A stretch of DNA of 64,000 bases from Zoroaster sp. YZ-2022 (lineage: Eukaryota; Echinodermata; Asteroidea; Forcipulatida; Zoroasteridae): positions 23,358,163-23,422,162 of the forward strand of contig CM055830.1 in NCBI GenBank assembly GCA_029582265.1, in the 5' to 3' direction. Below are positions 1-11,395 of the stretch, in pieces. Position numbers and translations under genes: made by a program. The notes under the pieces were generated by a model. The model was not told the origin of the DNA. It worked only from the letters and a program-made list of their open reading frames with translations, and ran no database searches. Positions within the stretch are counted from its first letter, which is position 1. The number at the start of each line of letters is the position of its first letter.

Positions 1-2650
1 TTAAAATTTACCTCTTGTGGTTTTGAAAATTTTTTTTAAAAAATATTAAATTTTGATTTCCCGGGTTTTGGGGGACGGGAAAATGGGGTCAAATTTGGGG
101 TCACCTTTTTGTAAATATTTTTTGACAATTAACACCCTTTATTTTTTTAAAAATTGTAAATTTTATCTTGTAGTTGTTGGGGATTGTTTTTTTTAAATTT
201 AAACTTTGACTTTTTTTGGGGCCGGAAGGAAAGGTAAAATGGGATCCCCCTTTGGGGAAAATTTTTCGACAATTCAATCTACAATGATACAAAATTCAAT
301 TTACCTCTTTGGTTGTGGAGATGATTTTTTTAAAAACATTAAACTTTGACCCATTTTTGGAAAGGAAAAGGACCCTTTGGGGTCCCCTTTTTAAATATTT
401 TTGACAATTAACAAAATCTGTACAATGTAAAAAAATTGTAAATTTATCTCTTGTGGTTTTTTGAAAATATGTTTTTTTGTTAAATTTTAAAATTTTGATT
501 TCCCGGTTTGGAAAAGGAAAAAAAGGTCAAATTGGTCCCTTTTTGAAAATTTTTTTGACAATTAACGATTTTAACTTTTGGTAAAAAAATTGTAAAATTT
601 ATCTTTTGTGGTTTTTGGATGGTTTTTTTTAAATTTTAAAACTTTGATTTCCCGGTTTGGACAGGAAGTAAGGTCAGTGGGGCCCCTTTGTGTAAATTTT
701 TCCCACAATTAACAAATCTATACAATGGTAAAAAAATTGAATTTCCCTTTTTTGGTTGTTAAAGTTGTTTTTTTAAATATTAAATTTTTGATTTTTTGAA
801 ATTCATATCTGATAAAACCTAATCATGACGCCCTTTATTTTTTTCTACTTTAATTTTTAAGTATATCCCAAGTTTCAAGTTCATGATTTGAAAGGTATGT
901 GTTTTAGAACAATCTTTTTGCCGATAAGGGGTTTCCAATCCATTTACCCACCCCCAATTTCCCTTAAACCATACACAAAAAACCGACCAGGCGGTTTTTT
1001 CACCAACAAAAGGCGCACTTTTTAGCTTTAAAAAAAAGCCTGTGGTTTTTTCTTTTGGGCAATAATCAAAACGTTTTAACTAATAAAGTATGATTAATCC
1101 AAAAATTTGATATCTGATGACCTAATAAAAGGGGGGACAAATTTGTTTCATCTACTTTTTATGTTCTAAGTATGTAAGTTTCAAGTTCGGTTTAAGTTTG
1201 CAAGTATGTGTTTTTGTAGACAATCGATCCAAAAGAAGAAGAAGAAGAAAAAGGGGAAAAAAAAAAAAAAAAAAAACCGAACAAAACCCAAAAGGGGGTT
1301 TCGGGGGCATCCCCAACACCTAAAAAAAAGGGTTTCTCTAATTCAAAATGTTTTGGGAAGTCAAATGTTAACGTCTGTTGAAAATTCTCGGAAGTTTATT
1401 TGAATACAATACAATACCCGAATTTAGAAATTATTTTTAAAATTAACTTTTTACTTCCGGTTTTTTGGGCAGGGAAAAAAGGGGCAAATTGGGGGCCCTT
1501 TTTTGTAAAAACTTTTACAATTAACAATTTTAAAAATGGTACAAAAAAAAATTTAAAATTTTCCTCCTGTGGTTTTTGAATTAATTTTTTAAAAAAAACT
1601 TTCACTTCCGGGTTTTGGGCAGGAAGTAAAAGGGCAAAAAATTATAAATATTTTTTTACAATTAACGATCTTATAATTAAAAATTTTAATTTTCCTCATG
1701 TGGGTTTTTGAATATGATTTTTGAAAAAATTTAAAATTTGACTTCCGGGTTTTGGGCAGGGAATAAGGGCAAATTGGGGCCCCTTTTTGTACATATTTTC
1801 CGACAATTTTTTAAAATCTGTTTAAAGGTTCAAAAATTGAATTTTCCTCTTGTGGTTTTGAGATATGATTTTTTAAAATTAAAATTTTACTTGGTTTGGA
1901 AAAGGAATAAGGGCAAATTGGGCTCACCTTTTTTTTAAAAAATTTTTTGACAATTAACAAACACAAAATTTACAAAAAATTTAATTTAACTCTTGTGGTT
2001 GTTGAGATATGATTTTTTAAATGTTAAAAATTTTTTTCCGGTTTGGACGGAAAGGTCAAATTGGGGGCACCTTTGTTAAATTTTTTGACAATTAACAATC
2101 TGTATAATGGGGACAAAAATTTTTGAATTTACCTCTTTCAGTTGTTGAGATATTATTTTTTTTAAAAAATTTTAAAATTTGACTTCCGGGTTTGGGGCAG
2201 GGAAATAAAAGGGCAAATTAAGGGCACCTTTTTTTAAATATTTTTGACAATTAAGATCTTAAAAATGGGTTTCAAAATTGTGAATTACCTCTTGTTTGGT
2301 TTTTTAAGGGTTGATTTTTTTTAAAGTTTTGCTTTGACTTCCGGGTTTTGGGCAGGGAATAAGGGCAAGTGAGGGCATGTTTTGTAAATTTTTTCGACAA
2401 TTAAAATCTAAACAATGGGGCAAAAAAGTCCCTTTACCTGTTGTGGTTTTTTGAGATATGATTTTTTAATATTAAACTTTTACTTCCGGTTTTTGGGCAG
2501 GAAGTAAGGTCCCAAAACGGGCTGTACAATGGGAAAAAATTTTTGGTTACCTCTTGTGGTTTTTTGAGATTTTTTTTTTAAATTTAAAATTTGTTTGGGG
2601 GGGATGGAATAGTTAGGTCATCTTTTTGTAAATATCTTTTTAAATTAGCG
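1..2650. repeat. Degraded tandem array of the ~147-bp core repeat
   Basis: At least 15 diverged copies of one unit follow each other. Each contains the words 'gacaattaac', 'tacaatggtacaaaaa', 'ctcttgtggttgttgagat' and 'gacttccggtttggacagg' in that order. Clean copies of the same unit occur at 7430-7830, 21190-21600 and 25870-26270. Here the words are distorted mainly by lengthened runs of T, A and G, which looks more like poor consensus than biological decay. No coding region is seen. Confidence 0.8.
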
Positions 2651-3600
2651 ATCCCCGTACAATGGTACAAAAAATTTGGAATAAGTAAATCACCCAATTA
2701 ATGTTTTTGTGCAAAACTGAAGATTTTTTTAACCACAAACATTTTCAAAATATAACAAAATTTTTTCTGAAAATTTCCATAACCTTTAAAAACTAAATTT
2801 TTCCCATCCTTATTTATATTCTAAATACATTTGGTGACATCTGTTCATATTTTTTTTAAAACTGGGTTTTTACTGTCAAAGTATGTTACGGAACCCCCCA
2901 AAAAGGCCTAACAAAGTAACGTTAAGTTAAACAGGTACAATGAACGACGAACTCTTGTCCCCTAAAAAAATGGCCCCTTTTTTCTATAAAAACACGAAGA
3001 TAAATACGGGAAAACCTCAAAAATTAAAATTTAAGATACCACCCTTTATGACTGTATCCCTTTTTGGCAAACCATTTTCCGAAAAACAGTAACACCTGTA
3101 ACAAACTTGGGGTTAAATTTGATTTTCCGGAGCTCCATTTAACCAAAAAATCGTTGGAATCCATTTTCACCAAAATTTCCAAAAACCCACTAAAGCGTCA
3201 TTGTACATGGGCTCCATTGAACCAAAAATCTTTGGGGCCGCGTATACATGCTGGGTTCTTGATTCTGGCCCCAACTAAGTGGGAAAAATTTTAGCTAATA
3301 TCTTTTGAAATCAAAATTGTATTTATGACCTAATAATTTAAAAGTAAAAATTATGTTTCATCTACGTGTTATGTTCAAAAATATTCCCCAAAAATTTAAA
3401 ATTCATATAAGTTTGCAAGTATGTGTTTTTGTAACAATCCCATCCGGAAAAAAAGAAGAAGAAAAAAGAAAAGAAGAAAAATAAAAAAAAAAAAAATAAA
3501 AACCCAAAAAACCCTGGGTTTTTTTCGGGGGCATCCGGAAAACCTAATAAAAATAAACCGAATAAAATAATAGGGGTTTGCAGCACATACCCGAACACCT
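2651..3600. other. Low-quality flank and 3' end of a core-repeat element
   Basis: No gene is recognised. From about 3300 the sequence matches the 3' part of the short core-repeat elements: a text like 'cctaataa...tttcatctacgtgtta', an A/G-rich microsatellite at 3447-3510, and the terminal arm 'acatacccgaacacct' ending at 3600. The 5' half (2651-3300) has no match elsewhere in the window and shows the same homopolymer distortion as the region before it. Confidence 0.5.
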
Positions 3601-3700
3601 AATAACACCAAATAGACAATACTTTTGAAAATGGAAAGGATCTGGATACCGGACACAGGGCAAACTGGCATGGACAAACGCACAGGACATACATGTAACA

Positions 3701-3868
3701 GATGGACTACCACGTCCATCCAATATAAATTTATGAACCATTCGTTCATAATCGCATGTGGCCACCACAAGGACAACCACCAGTTCTCTTCAGAACTAAT
3801 TGCTACTCAATTGAGATTCCACATGGTGTCACCGCAATTAGTCTTACTTAAGGACAACCATGTCCTTA
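3701..3868. repeat. Cluster of perfect short hairpins, copy 1
   Basis: Within 168 bp there are perfect inverted repeats: GATGGAC/GTCCATC (3701-3720), TTATGAAC/GTTCATAA with a 5-nt loop (3731-3751), GTGGCCAC (3758-3765), AGTTCT/AGAACT (3782-3797), CTCAATTGAG (3806-3815) and TAAGGACA/TGTCCTTA with loop ACCA (3849-3868). The cluster recurs at 8141-8308, 21925-22091 and, with indels, about 26595-26770. The part from AGTTCT to 'cacatggtgtcacc' also matches the 3' end of the Penelope-like element at 44568-44617. Function is unknown. Confidence 0.75.
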
Positions 3869-3880
3869 CCAACATAAAAC

Positions 3881-3975
3881 ACAATGGATCTACTACACCC
3901 ATGTGTATCCACACAATGGACTACCACGCCCATGTGTATCCACACAATGGACTACTACGCCCATGTGTATCCACA
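3881..3975. repeat. 31-bp minisatellite, copy 1
   Basis: Three consecutive copies of a 31-bp unit (acaatggactaccacgccca followed by tgtgtatccac). Equivalent arrays lie at 8321-8415, 22105-22199 and 26784-26885. It directly follows the hairpin cluster and truncates the gag-like reading frame that enters from the right on the minus strand. Confidence 0.8.
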
Positions 3976-4009
3976 CACAACAATTATTATGAACACTTGG
4001 GGTCCAATG

Positions 4010-4830
4010 ACCCCGATACAGGTCGAAAACCCGACCCCCACATTGCTCATCATACGCCCGCCAATTCGGCCCGGGAAACTGAGCCGCAGCCAAGCGGATT
4101 GTCTCAGCATATTTAAGTAGCCCTGCCGCCCGAGACGAGTGTTTTCTAATCAAAATGGCCCTAATGCTGAAACCCACTTATCTAAAAGTATCGACCTTTC
4201 CTTTGAGCTGCACTGCCGGCCTAATCACCATACTACCCCCATCATTAATCGCAAAAAACAACTCCGATTGGTGTTGCTTACGTGACAAAAGCTGCACAGA
4301 ATTACAATGTAACAATTGGGCAAAGTCAACAAATTACCCATCCCAAATGTTCTGCTTCGTAGCAGAGGGTACTGCAAGGCCCAATGAACTGCCCTTCTTA
4401 AAACTAGGGACAGCAGTTGGCAAACCAGCTTGGCAAGGCAAGCTCACACTCAACCCCACGGACTGATTATACAGCTTGTCGTTAAAATTACCCTGGATTA
4501 AACCCCCTACACAAGCATTATCTGAAGAGGCACTACGCCTAAGGAAACTCACCACCCTGACCGTTAGCATGGTTAGCACTTCCCTGCACTGACGTGACTG
4601 GGGCCGAGTTGCCATCTCCACTGCCACTGGCACCGATGCTTCCTCAGCATTTAGTAGGTACACATGTACGTGAGAATCATGCACGTATCGCGCTGTCAGG
4701 AAGTGCCCCGATACATGTGTGAGCACCGCGTAACAGCATGAGCGAAGGGTGACTTGTATTCGTTGTAGCTTGTCTAATTTTGGTCCAATCCAAACCATTT
4801 CTTTGCGATGACGTAGACCAGACAAAAGCC
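4010..4830 (-). pseudogene. DIRS-type retrotransposon gag-like fragment, copy 1
   Basis: Read on the minus strand, about 250 codons resemble the gag-like ORF of tyrosine-recombinase (DIRS-type) retroelements. Segments are a serine/arginine-rich upstream part, SLGLAVPSATKQNIWDG, an in-frame TAA, FVDFAQLLHCNS, INDGGSMVIRP, and AETIRLAAAQFPGPNWR followed by AYDEQ. The YxxTIRxAAxxF...WRxYDEQ pattern is the part I associate with that family, from memory of the family pattern. The nonsense codon after WDG is present in all copies where it can be read. One frameshift near 4180-4190 and truncation at the minisatellite make this non-functional. Confidence 0.5.
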
Positions 4831-5390
4831 TCGTCGTCGATTTTTTTTTTCAATGGCCACCCGAAAAGAGAAAATATTTTGTCGACAAATTTAGGGTCAT
4901 AAACGCATTCAAAATTCGACACAATGGTAATTATTATTTTTAATAAAAATATCACTTACTGTTAAATCATATATTTATCCATATCTGTGCGAAGTTTGAA
5001 GTAAATCTAACTGATTGGCTCAGAGTTGTTTCCAACTATTACGGAAGATATGAGGATTTTGTCTGGCAAACGGCCCATTGAAATTGCTAATGAGGCCTAC
5101 TCGTCTAATTAATATTGATGAATGATTTAATTATTTGATTAATTAATACTTCATTTTGCTGTGCTTTTTATAGGCCCTCTGCTGGTATCATTGTCTTGCA
5201 AATAATTTCACAATTGAGGAAGTATTTTATCTGTGAAAAATAACAAAAGCGGTCACACTTCTTTCATTAAAACGTGTGGTAAAATTATTAGTGTCACTAT
5301 CATTGTCAATTTATCATTATATTTTTGTTATAAACTTAACCTGAAAGTGAAGTATATTATAAATAAAGATCACTCTCAGTAATAATATAA

Positions 5391-5456
5391 TGCGCCTTGA
5401 GCACCAGTTTGTGGATACGTGCGCTATATAAGTCCACAATATTATTATTATTATCA
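5391..5456 (+). repeat. CR1/L2-like LINE or SINE 3' tail with (ATT)n
   Basis: The text 'gcgccttgagcaccagtttg' followed by 'gtgcgctatataagtccaca' and an (att) run is the typical 3' end of CR1/L2-clade LINEs or their SINEs in marine invertebrates. A near-identical copy is at 23599-23662, in the same place of the tandem unit. Confidence 0.55.
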
Positions 5457-6519
5457 GTATATAAACATACAGTCCATCAATTAAATTACTTTTTGTACAA
5501 GACTTAATACCAAGACATAAATACCAATGTTGGCTTCATTTAAATCTAGAATTGAAAGGTTTTTCCATAAAAAAATGAAAAGGGCAAGCAATTATCAAAT
5601 TTAATCCAGTGGATATAATTACATTTAATTTTGTTTGAATTGGGAATTATTTACTTTTTGCGGGGGGTAGGGGAAGATGGAAAGTACGGATGCAAGCTTT
5701 CTTCCAACTTTATCATGTAGTAGTTATAAGCTTGTTTTCTAATGAAAGGCTAATTAGCTGATATCCATACAAGCAACCCCCAGCTCCCCCAAACAATTTA
5801 ATCCACACTTCCTGCTCTTTGAATTTGCAGCCAAGTTTAATCCAGTTACTATACATGTAGTCCCCTCCTACCCTAAATCAACTTTGTGACTTTATGCCCA
5901 TAATAATGCTGAATAGGTTGATCTGGCTGCCTACAACCCTGGCAAACTATTTTCATATGAGTGATTTTTAATGTTGATTTATCATCTAGCATGCTTTTTG
6001 AAAAGCATGTGTTGGGCTAGTGTCAATATTTAAAACAAAAAAACAGTGTTCCAAGTCACACTTGTTAATTTCTAATTTATTGCTTAAATCTCACAACTTT
6101 TTCAAGTTCAACAGCCGATATCTCAAGAACTAAATGACCTATTAGAAAACAAAAAACACAATTGAATTCCTTACATTAATAGCTTGTAATTCTTGTGAAT
6201 TACAAGATGGTCCAATTAGTGGCACACGAAGTAACGATTTTACAAATTTTAAAAGGTCATATCTCATAGCTTTAATTTGATGTATAAGTTGACAAATTTG
6301 TTATTTTTTCATAATCATGAGGAGGAGGTCATATATGACCTTCAAACCACCTAATCTGACCTTTACTTCCTGTCCAAACAGGAAGTTCAAATTCAACACA
6401 TTCTAACGCAAAATTGATATGTCTTTTGAATATGAAATTGATATTGTTATTATAAAAGATGATAAACCCTTGCACAATATGATATTGACATCGTTGATAA
6501 TTTGATTGAACCGGAAGTG

Positions 6520-6613
6520 GACTCAAACACTGTGTGTTTGTTCTAACAAACACTTAAGCCCTAGTTTTACTTGTTCATGTGCTGCTGGCTACACAGGAAC
6601 TATATGTGAAATA
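6520..6613 (+). CDS. Partial EGF-like exon (C-terminal half), cluster 1
   Basis: Encodes the second half of an EGF domain, [16 protein letters not shown], preceded by a non-homologous stretch CVCSNKHLSPS. The N-terminal half with the calcium-binding DINEC motif and first cysteines is missing. The presumed donor is 'aatag|gcaggc', a GC donor where its neighbours have GT. The same partial exon is repeated at about 20300-20393 and 24723-24820. It could be a decayed exon or the end of a different exon type; whether it is spliced is unknown. Confidence 0.45.
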
Positions 6614-6701
6614 GGCAGGCTTTATTTAAGTACTAAGTTTTTGTGCTTGTGTGAGTGGGAACAATTGCCACCTTCTTACAATTTATATTTGATTTGTTCA
6701 G

Positions 6702-7221
6702 ATATCAATGAGTGTGCTTCACTACCATGTCTGAACAGAGGAACCTGCATGGATGGTGTGAATAGGTTTATTTGTACATGTGTTGCCGGCTACACAGGAA
6801 CTAGATGTGAAATAGGTAGGCTTTATTTAAGCACTAAGTTTTTTTGTGCTTGTGTGAGGGGGAACAATTGCCACCTTCTAACAATGTATGTTTGATTTGT
6901 TCAGATATCAATGAGTGTGCTTCACGACCATGTCTGAACAGAGGAACCTGCATGGATGGTGTGAATAGGTTTAATTGTACATGTGTTGCCGGCTACACAG
7001 GAACTACATGTGAAATAGGTAGGCTTTATTTAAGCACTAAGTTTTTTTGTGCTTGTGTGAGGGGGAACAATTGCCACCTTCTAACAATGTATGTTTGATT
7101 TGTTCAGATTTCAATGAGTGTGCTTCACGACCATGTCTGAACAGAGGAACCTGCATGGATGGTGTGAATAGGTTCACTTGTACATGTGTTGCCGGCTACA
7201 CAGGAACTACATGTGAAATAG
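6702..7221 (+). CDS. Three tandem calcium-binding EGF exons, cluster 1
   Basis: Exons 6702-6815, 6905-7018 and 7108-7221 are each exactly 114 nt and encode one 38-residue calcium-binding EGF domain: D[IF][13 protein letters not shown], then [20 protein letters not shown], with six cysteines. All are flanked by 'ttgttcag|' acceptors and '|gtaggc' donors with phase-1 introns on both sides, so any number can be joined in frame. The 89-nt introns are nearly identical, giving an exact 203-bp period. Such domains occur in Notch, fibropellins and other secreted or membrane receptors; the parent gene cannot be named from this window. The reading frames are open. Confidence 0.8.
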
Positions 7222-7347
7222 GTAGGCTTTATACTCAGACAACAAACAGGGGCAATGACCAACTATTTGACTTCTCGCCACAGTTTGACACTGCAATTTA
7301 TTTAAATACAAACCTGCAAATTAAACATCAAATATAACTAGACTTAA

Positions 7348-8040
7348 GTGTTTGTCATATGACAAACACATAGGTGTTCGGATTTTGTCAGGGTAGTGAT
7401 GATGACGTCAGAATGTTTTGTAAATATTTTTGACAATTAACAATCTGTACAATGGTGCAAAACTGTGAATTTACCTGTTGTGGTTGTTGAGATATGATTT
7501 TTTTAATATTAAACTTTGACTTCCGGTTTGACAGGAAGTAAGGTCAAATTGGGGTCATCCTTTTGTAAATATTTTTTGACAATTAACGATCTGTACAATG
7601 GTACAAAAATTGTGAATTTCCCTCTTGTGGTTGTTGAGATATGATTTTTTTAAATATTAAACTTTGACTTCCGGTTAGAACAGGAAGTAAGGTCAAATTG
7701 GGGTCACCTTTTTGTAAAAAAATTTTGACAATTAACGATATGTACAATGGTACAACAATTTTGAATTGACCTCTTGTGGTTGTTGAGATATGATTTTTTT
7801 AATATTAAACTTTGATTTATCGTAATTCGATATCTTATGACCTAATCATGACGTCACAAATTGTGTTTCATCTACGTGTTAAGTTCTAAGTATATGCCAA
7901 GTTTGAAGTTCATGTGAAGTTTGCAAGTATGTATTTTTTGTAGACAATCTATCCGGAAAAGAAGGAGAAGAAAAAAAATAAAAAATAAAAAATAAACCGA
8001 ACAAAAACAATAGGTGTTTCGGGTACATACCCGAACACCT
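7348..8040 (+). mobile_element. Non-autonomous core-repeat element (Helentron/'pearl'-like), copy 2
   Basis: The element starts with a perfect 22-bp palindrome (GTGTTTGTCAT and its reverse complement, 7348-7369) followed by 'aggtgttcgg'. It continues with about three 147-bp core repeats (7400-7830), an A-rich GAAGAA/AATAAA microsatellite (7955-7998), and a 3' hairpin with 13-bp stem and loop CA (8012-8040, arms AGGTGTTTCGGGTA and TACCCGAACACCT). Palindrome, core repeats, microsatellite and 3' hairpin in this order are the architecture described for Helentron-associated elements such as oyster 'pearl'. No transposase gene is present. Copies: 21128-21824 and 25790-26491. Confidence 0.6.
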
Positions 8041-8140
8041 AATAACACCAAATAGACCATACTTTTGAAAATGGCAAGGATCTGGATACCGGACACAGGG
8101 CAAACTGGCATGGTCAAACGCACAGGACATACATGTAACA

Positions 8141-8415
8141 GATGGACTACCACGTCCATCCAACATAAATTTATGAACCATTCGTTCATAATCGCATGTG
8201 GCCACCACAAGGACAACCACCAGTTCTTTTCAGAACTAATTGCTACTCAATTGAGATTCCACATGGTGTCACCGCAATTAGTCTTACTTAAGGACAACCA
8301 TGTCCTTACCAACATAAAACACAATAGACTACCACACCCATGTGTATCCACACAATGGACTACCACGCCCATGTGTATCCACACAATGGACTACCACGCC
8401 CATGTGTATCCACAC
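8141..8415. repeat. Hairpin cluster and 31-bp minisatellite, copy 2
   Basis: Same arrangement as at 3701-3975 with 4440-bp offset at the start. All hairpin stems remain perfect; the loop of the AGTTCT/AGAACT hairpin changes from CTTC to TTTC. Three minisatellite units follow. Confidence 0.75.
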
Positions 8416-8444
8416 ACAACACCACATGAACACTTGGGGTCCAA

Positions 8445-9270
8445 TGACCCCGATACAGGTCGAAAACCCGACCCCCACATTGCTCATCATACGCCCGCCA
8501 ATTCGGCCCGGGAAACTGAGCCGCAGCCAAGCGGATTGTCTCAGCATAATTATTTAAGTAGCCCTGCCGCCCGAGACGAGTGTTTTCTAATCAAAATGGC
8601 CCTAATGCTGAAACCCACTTATCTAAAGTATCGACCTTTCCTTTGAGCTGCACTGCCGGCCTAATCACCATACTACCCCCATCATTAATCGCAAAAAACA
8701 ACTCCGATTGGTGTTGCTTACGTGACAAAAGCTGCACAGAATTACAATGTAACAATTGGGCAAAGTCAACAAATTACCCATCCCAAATGTTCTGCTTCGT
8801 AGCAGAGGGTACTGCAAGGCCCAATGAACTGCCCTTCTTAAAACTAGGGACAGCAGTTGGCAAACCAGCTTGGCAAGGCAAGCTCACACTCAACCCCACG
8901 GACTGATTATACAGCTTGTCGTTAAAATTACCCTGGATTAAACCCCCTACACAAGCATTATCTGAAGAGGCACTACGCCTAAGGAAACTCACCACCCTGA
9001 CCGTTAGCATGGTTAGCACTTCCCTGCACTGACGTGACTGGGGCCGAGTTGCCATCTCCACTGCCACTGGCACCGATGCTTCCTCAGCATTTAGTATGTA
9101 CACATGTACGTGAGAATCATGCACGTATCGCGCTGTCAGGAAGTGCCCCGATACATGTGTCAGCACCGCGTAACAGCATGAGCGAAGCGGTGACTTGTAT
9201 TCGTTGTAGCTTGTCTAATTTTGGTCCAATCCAAACCATTTCTTTGCGATGACGTAGACCAGACAAAAGC
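8445..9270 (-). pseudogene. DIRS-type gag-like fragment, copy 2
   Basis: Second copy of the minus-strand gag-like block, with the same WDG-stop nonsense codon and the same truncation at the minisatellite. The segment 8774-9166 is open for 130 codons (LTHVSGHFLTARYVHDS...). It differs from copy 1 by a 1-bp insertion near 9187 that shifts the upstream frame. Confidence 0.5.
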
Positions 9271-9733
9271 CTCGTCGTCGATTTTTTTTCAATGGCCACC
9301 CGAAAAGAGAAAATATTTTGTCGACAAATTTAGGGTCATAAACGCATTCAAAATTCGACTCAATGGTAATTATTATTTTTAATAAAAATATAACTTACTG
9401 TTAAATCATATATTTATCCATATCTGTGCGAAGTTTGAAGTAAATCTAACTGATTGGCTGAGAGTTGTTTCCAACTATTACGGAAGATATGAGGATTTTG
9501 TCTGGCAAACGGCCCATTGAAATTGCAAATTAGGCCTACTCGTCTAATTAATATTGATGAATGATTTAATTATTTGATTAATTAATACTTCATTTTGCTG
9601 TGCTTTTTATAGGCCCTCTGCTGGTATCATTGTCTTGCAAATAATTTCACAATTGAGGAAGTATTTTATCTGTGAAAAATAACAAAAGCGGTCACACTTC
9701 TTTCATTAAAACGTGTGGTAAAATTATTAACAA

Positions 9734-9880
9734 ATTTTCGACTTTAAAATTTGCATAACTTCCTTCATATTTGTCCTAGAAAAAAGATCTTTGTTTCATT
9801 TTAAAGTTCACTTCAAGATACGTTCAATGATGTAAGTTACACTGGTAATCAACTTTTTTTTTTTTTTTTGTCACATAGGC
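9734..9880. other. Break point of the tandem unit and T-rich stretch
   Basis: The tandem unit stops at 9733. Unrelated AT-rich sequence with a run of 18 T follows; nothing is recognised in it. Confidence 0.4.
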
Positions 9881-10950
9881 TTACATACATTTAGGCCTAT
9901 AGCAGGTACGGGAGCAAGGTTGCCGGAGACTCTTGTCCAAGTCCTCTTGGGCGGCGGCGGCTTCATGCCTTCAGCAAAACGTACCGGCGCACGGACTACC
10001 CGCTTCGACCGCGGCATTCCGTACGAAACAAAAGTTGTTGAATAAAAATTGTTAAGACTAAATTAAGACTAAGTCACTGAAGAAGAACAATTCTGTGAAC
10101 TCCAGGCGAAGAAAAAGTCATTCCGTATGCGCAACGTTTGCCCCCAAGCGTGAACTCCTGGAAAGTCTGGAAAAAATTCCGTAGCCTCCAAGCGAACACG
10201 ACAGCGAAGAAAAAGCACGGCGACGGTAGCTTCAGCCATCAAAGAGTCCGTGAAGAAAAATCTATCCTCCTGGTCCTTTAGTAGCCTCCAAGCGAACATG
10301 AAAGCGAAGAATTATAAGGCATAAACGCCGACAGTGTCTTTAATATATAAAAAAAAACAGTCACTGGATTGCTGCAATTCCGTAGGCTCCAAGCAAACAC
10401 AGCAAAGAAAAGCACGAAGACGATAGCCTCAAACAGTCCTTGAAGAAAAAGAATCCGACACTCCGTTGCCTCCAGTCAAAGCGAACACCGAGAAGATAGG
10501 TCTATTTAACGTTAATGTGTCAAAGCACCAAAGCCGATAGCTTCAAATGAAAAATCAGAAAGGCTGGAAAATCATGTCAGTCCAGCGAAAATTCCATAGA
10601 TGGTACTTTGGTGGCGTCCAGCGAAGAAAAAACACGGAGACGGTAGCCCCAGCAATCAAACAGGCCATTAGGAAGATGAATACATCGCTCAGTAACAGAC
10701 ACGAAGCGAACGCCGACCACGAAGCTAAAAGAAATAGAGGAAGTTACAGTTAGGGGCATAGCCTCCAAGCTCAGTAGCACAAACCAGCGTATCCTTCGGA
10801 AAAACAAGATATGGGCACAAAAATGATATAGCGTGAAGAGCTCGACCTTGCAATTTGTTGCGGGCGAACAACCCGCCGCGAATGTAGCGGAGCACCAAGC
10901 CGATGAGTATGAACTACGGCCCGTCCGGCCCAACGTGCGTAAGTCACTCA
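9880..10950. repeat. Diverged ~90-130-bp repeats, A/G-rich
   Basis: A motif 'tagcctccaagcgaacac' with following 'gcgaagaaaaagcacgg...gacggtagc' recurs with heavy divergence at about 10180, 10281, 10383, 10467 and 10610. The purine-rich strand gives apparent basic ORFs that are not supported as genes. This may be an untranslated or terminal repeat region of a retroelement whose promoter lies at 11260-11400, but no coding part is present to prove it. Confidence 0.45.
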
Positions 10951-11267
10951 GTGCATATTAAGATCCCAAGAAGCAACGAGGTGAAGTAAAATAAACCGTA
11001 GAAAATCGTTCCCTGATATATCAATGCTGCTGAATAACTCACACGACAGCAAACAAAAAAGGGGGCCTTTCACCCTCGTGTAAGTAAAATCCGGAAAGAT
11101 ACGCTAAGCAAAGGAAAATCTGATCAATTTGCTAGAGCAAATTGTTATAAATTTTGACTTAAATCACAAGCTGTGACAAAGTGACTTAAATGACAAGCTG
11201 TGACAAAGTGACGCTAAGCCAGCAAATTTCCCTCCTAATTGAGACAAGCCTTGCAATTATTGAGCTC

Positions 11268-11395
11268 TCATTGGCTGCAAGTTCCAACATATGAACCAAT
11301 CAAACCACTTAGCAAATAACGCCATTTCTGATTGGTTGCCTGCGGATCCACCAAACCAGTATAAATAGCTTCACACACCAAGACTGCCAGAATGA
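11268..11395 (+). promoter_or_regulatory. CCAAT/TATA promoter-like region
   Basis: Contains CCAAT boxes in both orientations (attgg near 11268 and at 11331-11335, ccaat at 11296-11300) followed by a TATAAATA box at 11360-11367. An initiation site would be expected near 11390. Downstream, a short frame from ATG 11452 reaches a strong donor-like 'gaaat|gtgagt', but its phase (2) does not fit the EGF exons (phase 1). What it drives is not evident. Confidence 0.4.

Larger units (their letters stand above)
5605..9733. repeat. ~4.4-kb tandem unit, copy 2 (truncated)
   Basis: Begins at 'ccagtggatataattacatt' and runs through EGF exons, a core-repeat element, the hairpin cluster, minisatellite and gag-like block. 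It breaks at 'gtgtggtaaaattatta' (9733), where copies at 5285 and 23490 continue into 'gtcactatcattgtc'. Similar units start at 19388 and 23813; an earlier partial unit occupies the sequence before 5605. Copies differ by scattered substitutions and small indels. Confidence 0.85.

Noticed and set aside
3396..3776. Minus-strand ORF 'MSLWWPHAIMNEWFINLYWM' repeated at 7872, 21665 and 26490
   Set aside because: It continues into the A-rich microsatellite (poly-Phe) and follows from the repeated DNA, not from coding constraint.
3625..4116. 163-codon plus-strand ORF and its counterparts in other units (8065-8646, 21849-22333)
   Set aside because: They run through the hairpin cluster and 31-bp minisatellite, with no family resemblance and frames that differ between copies; the gag-like signal is on the opposite strand.
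10069..10933. Short basic ORFs in the purine-rich repeat region
   Set aside because: The composition reflects repeats of GAAGAAAA type; there is no conserved frame between repeat units.
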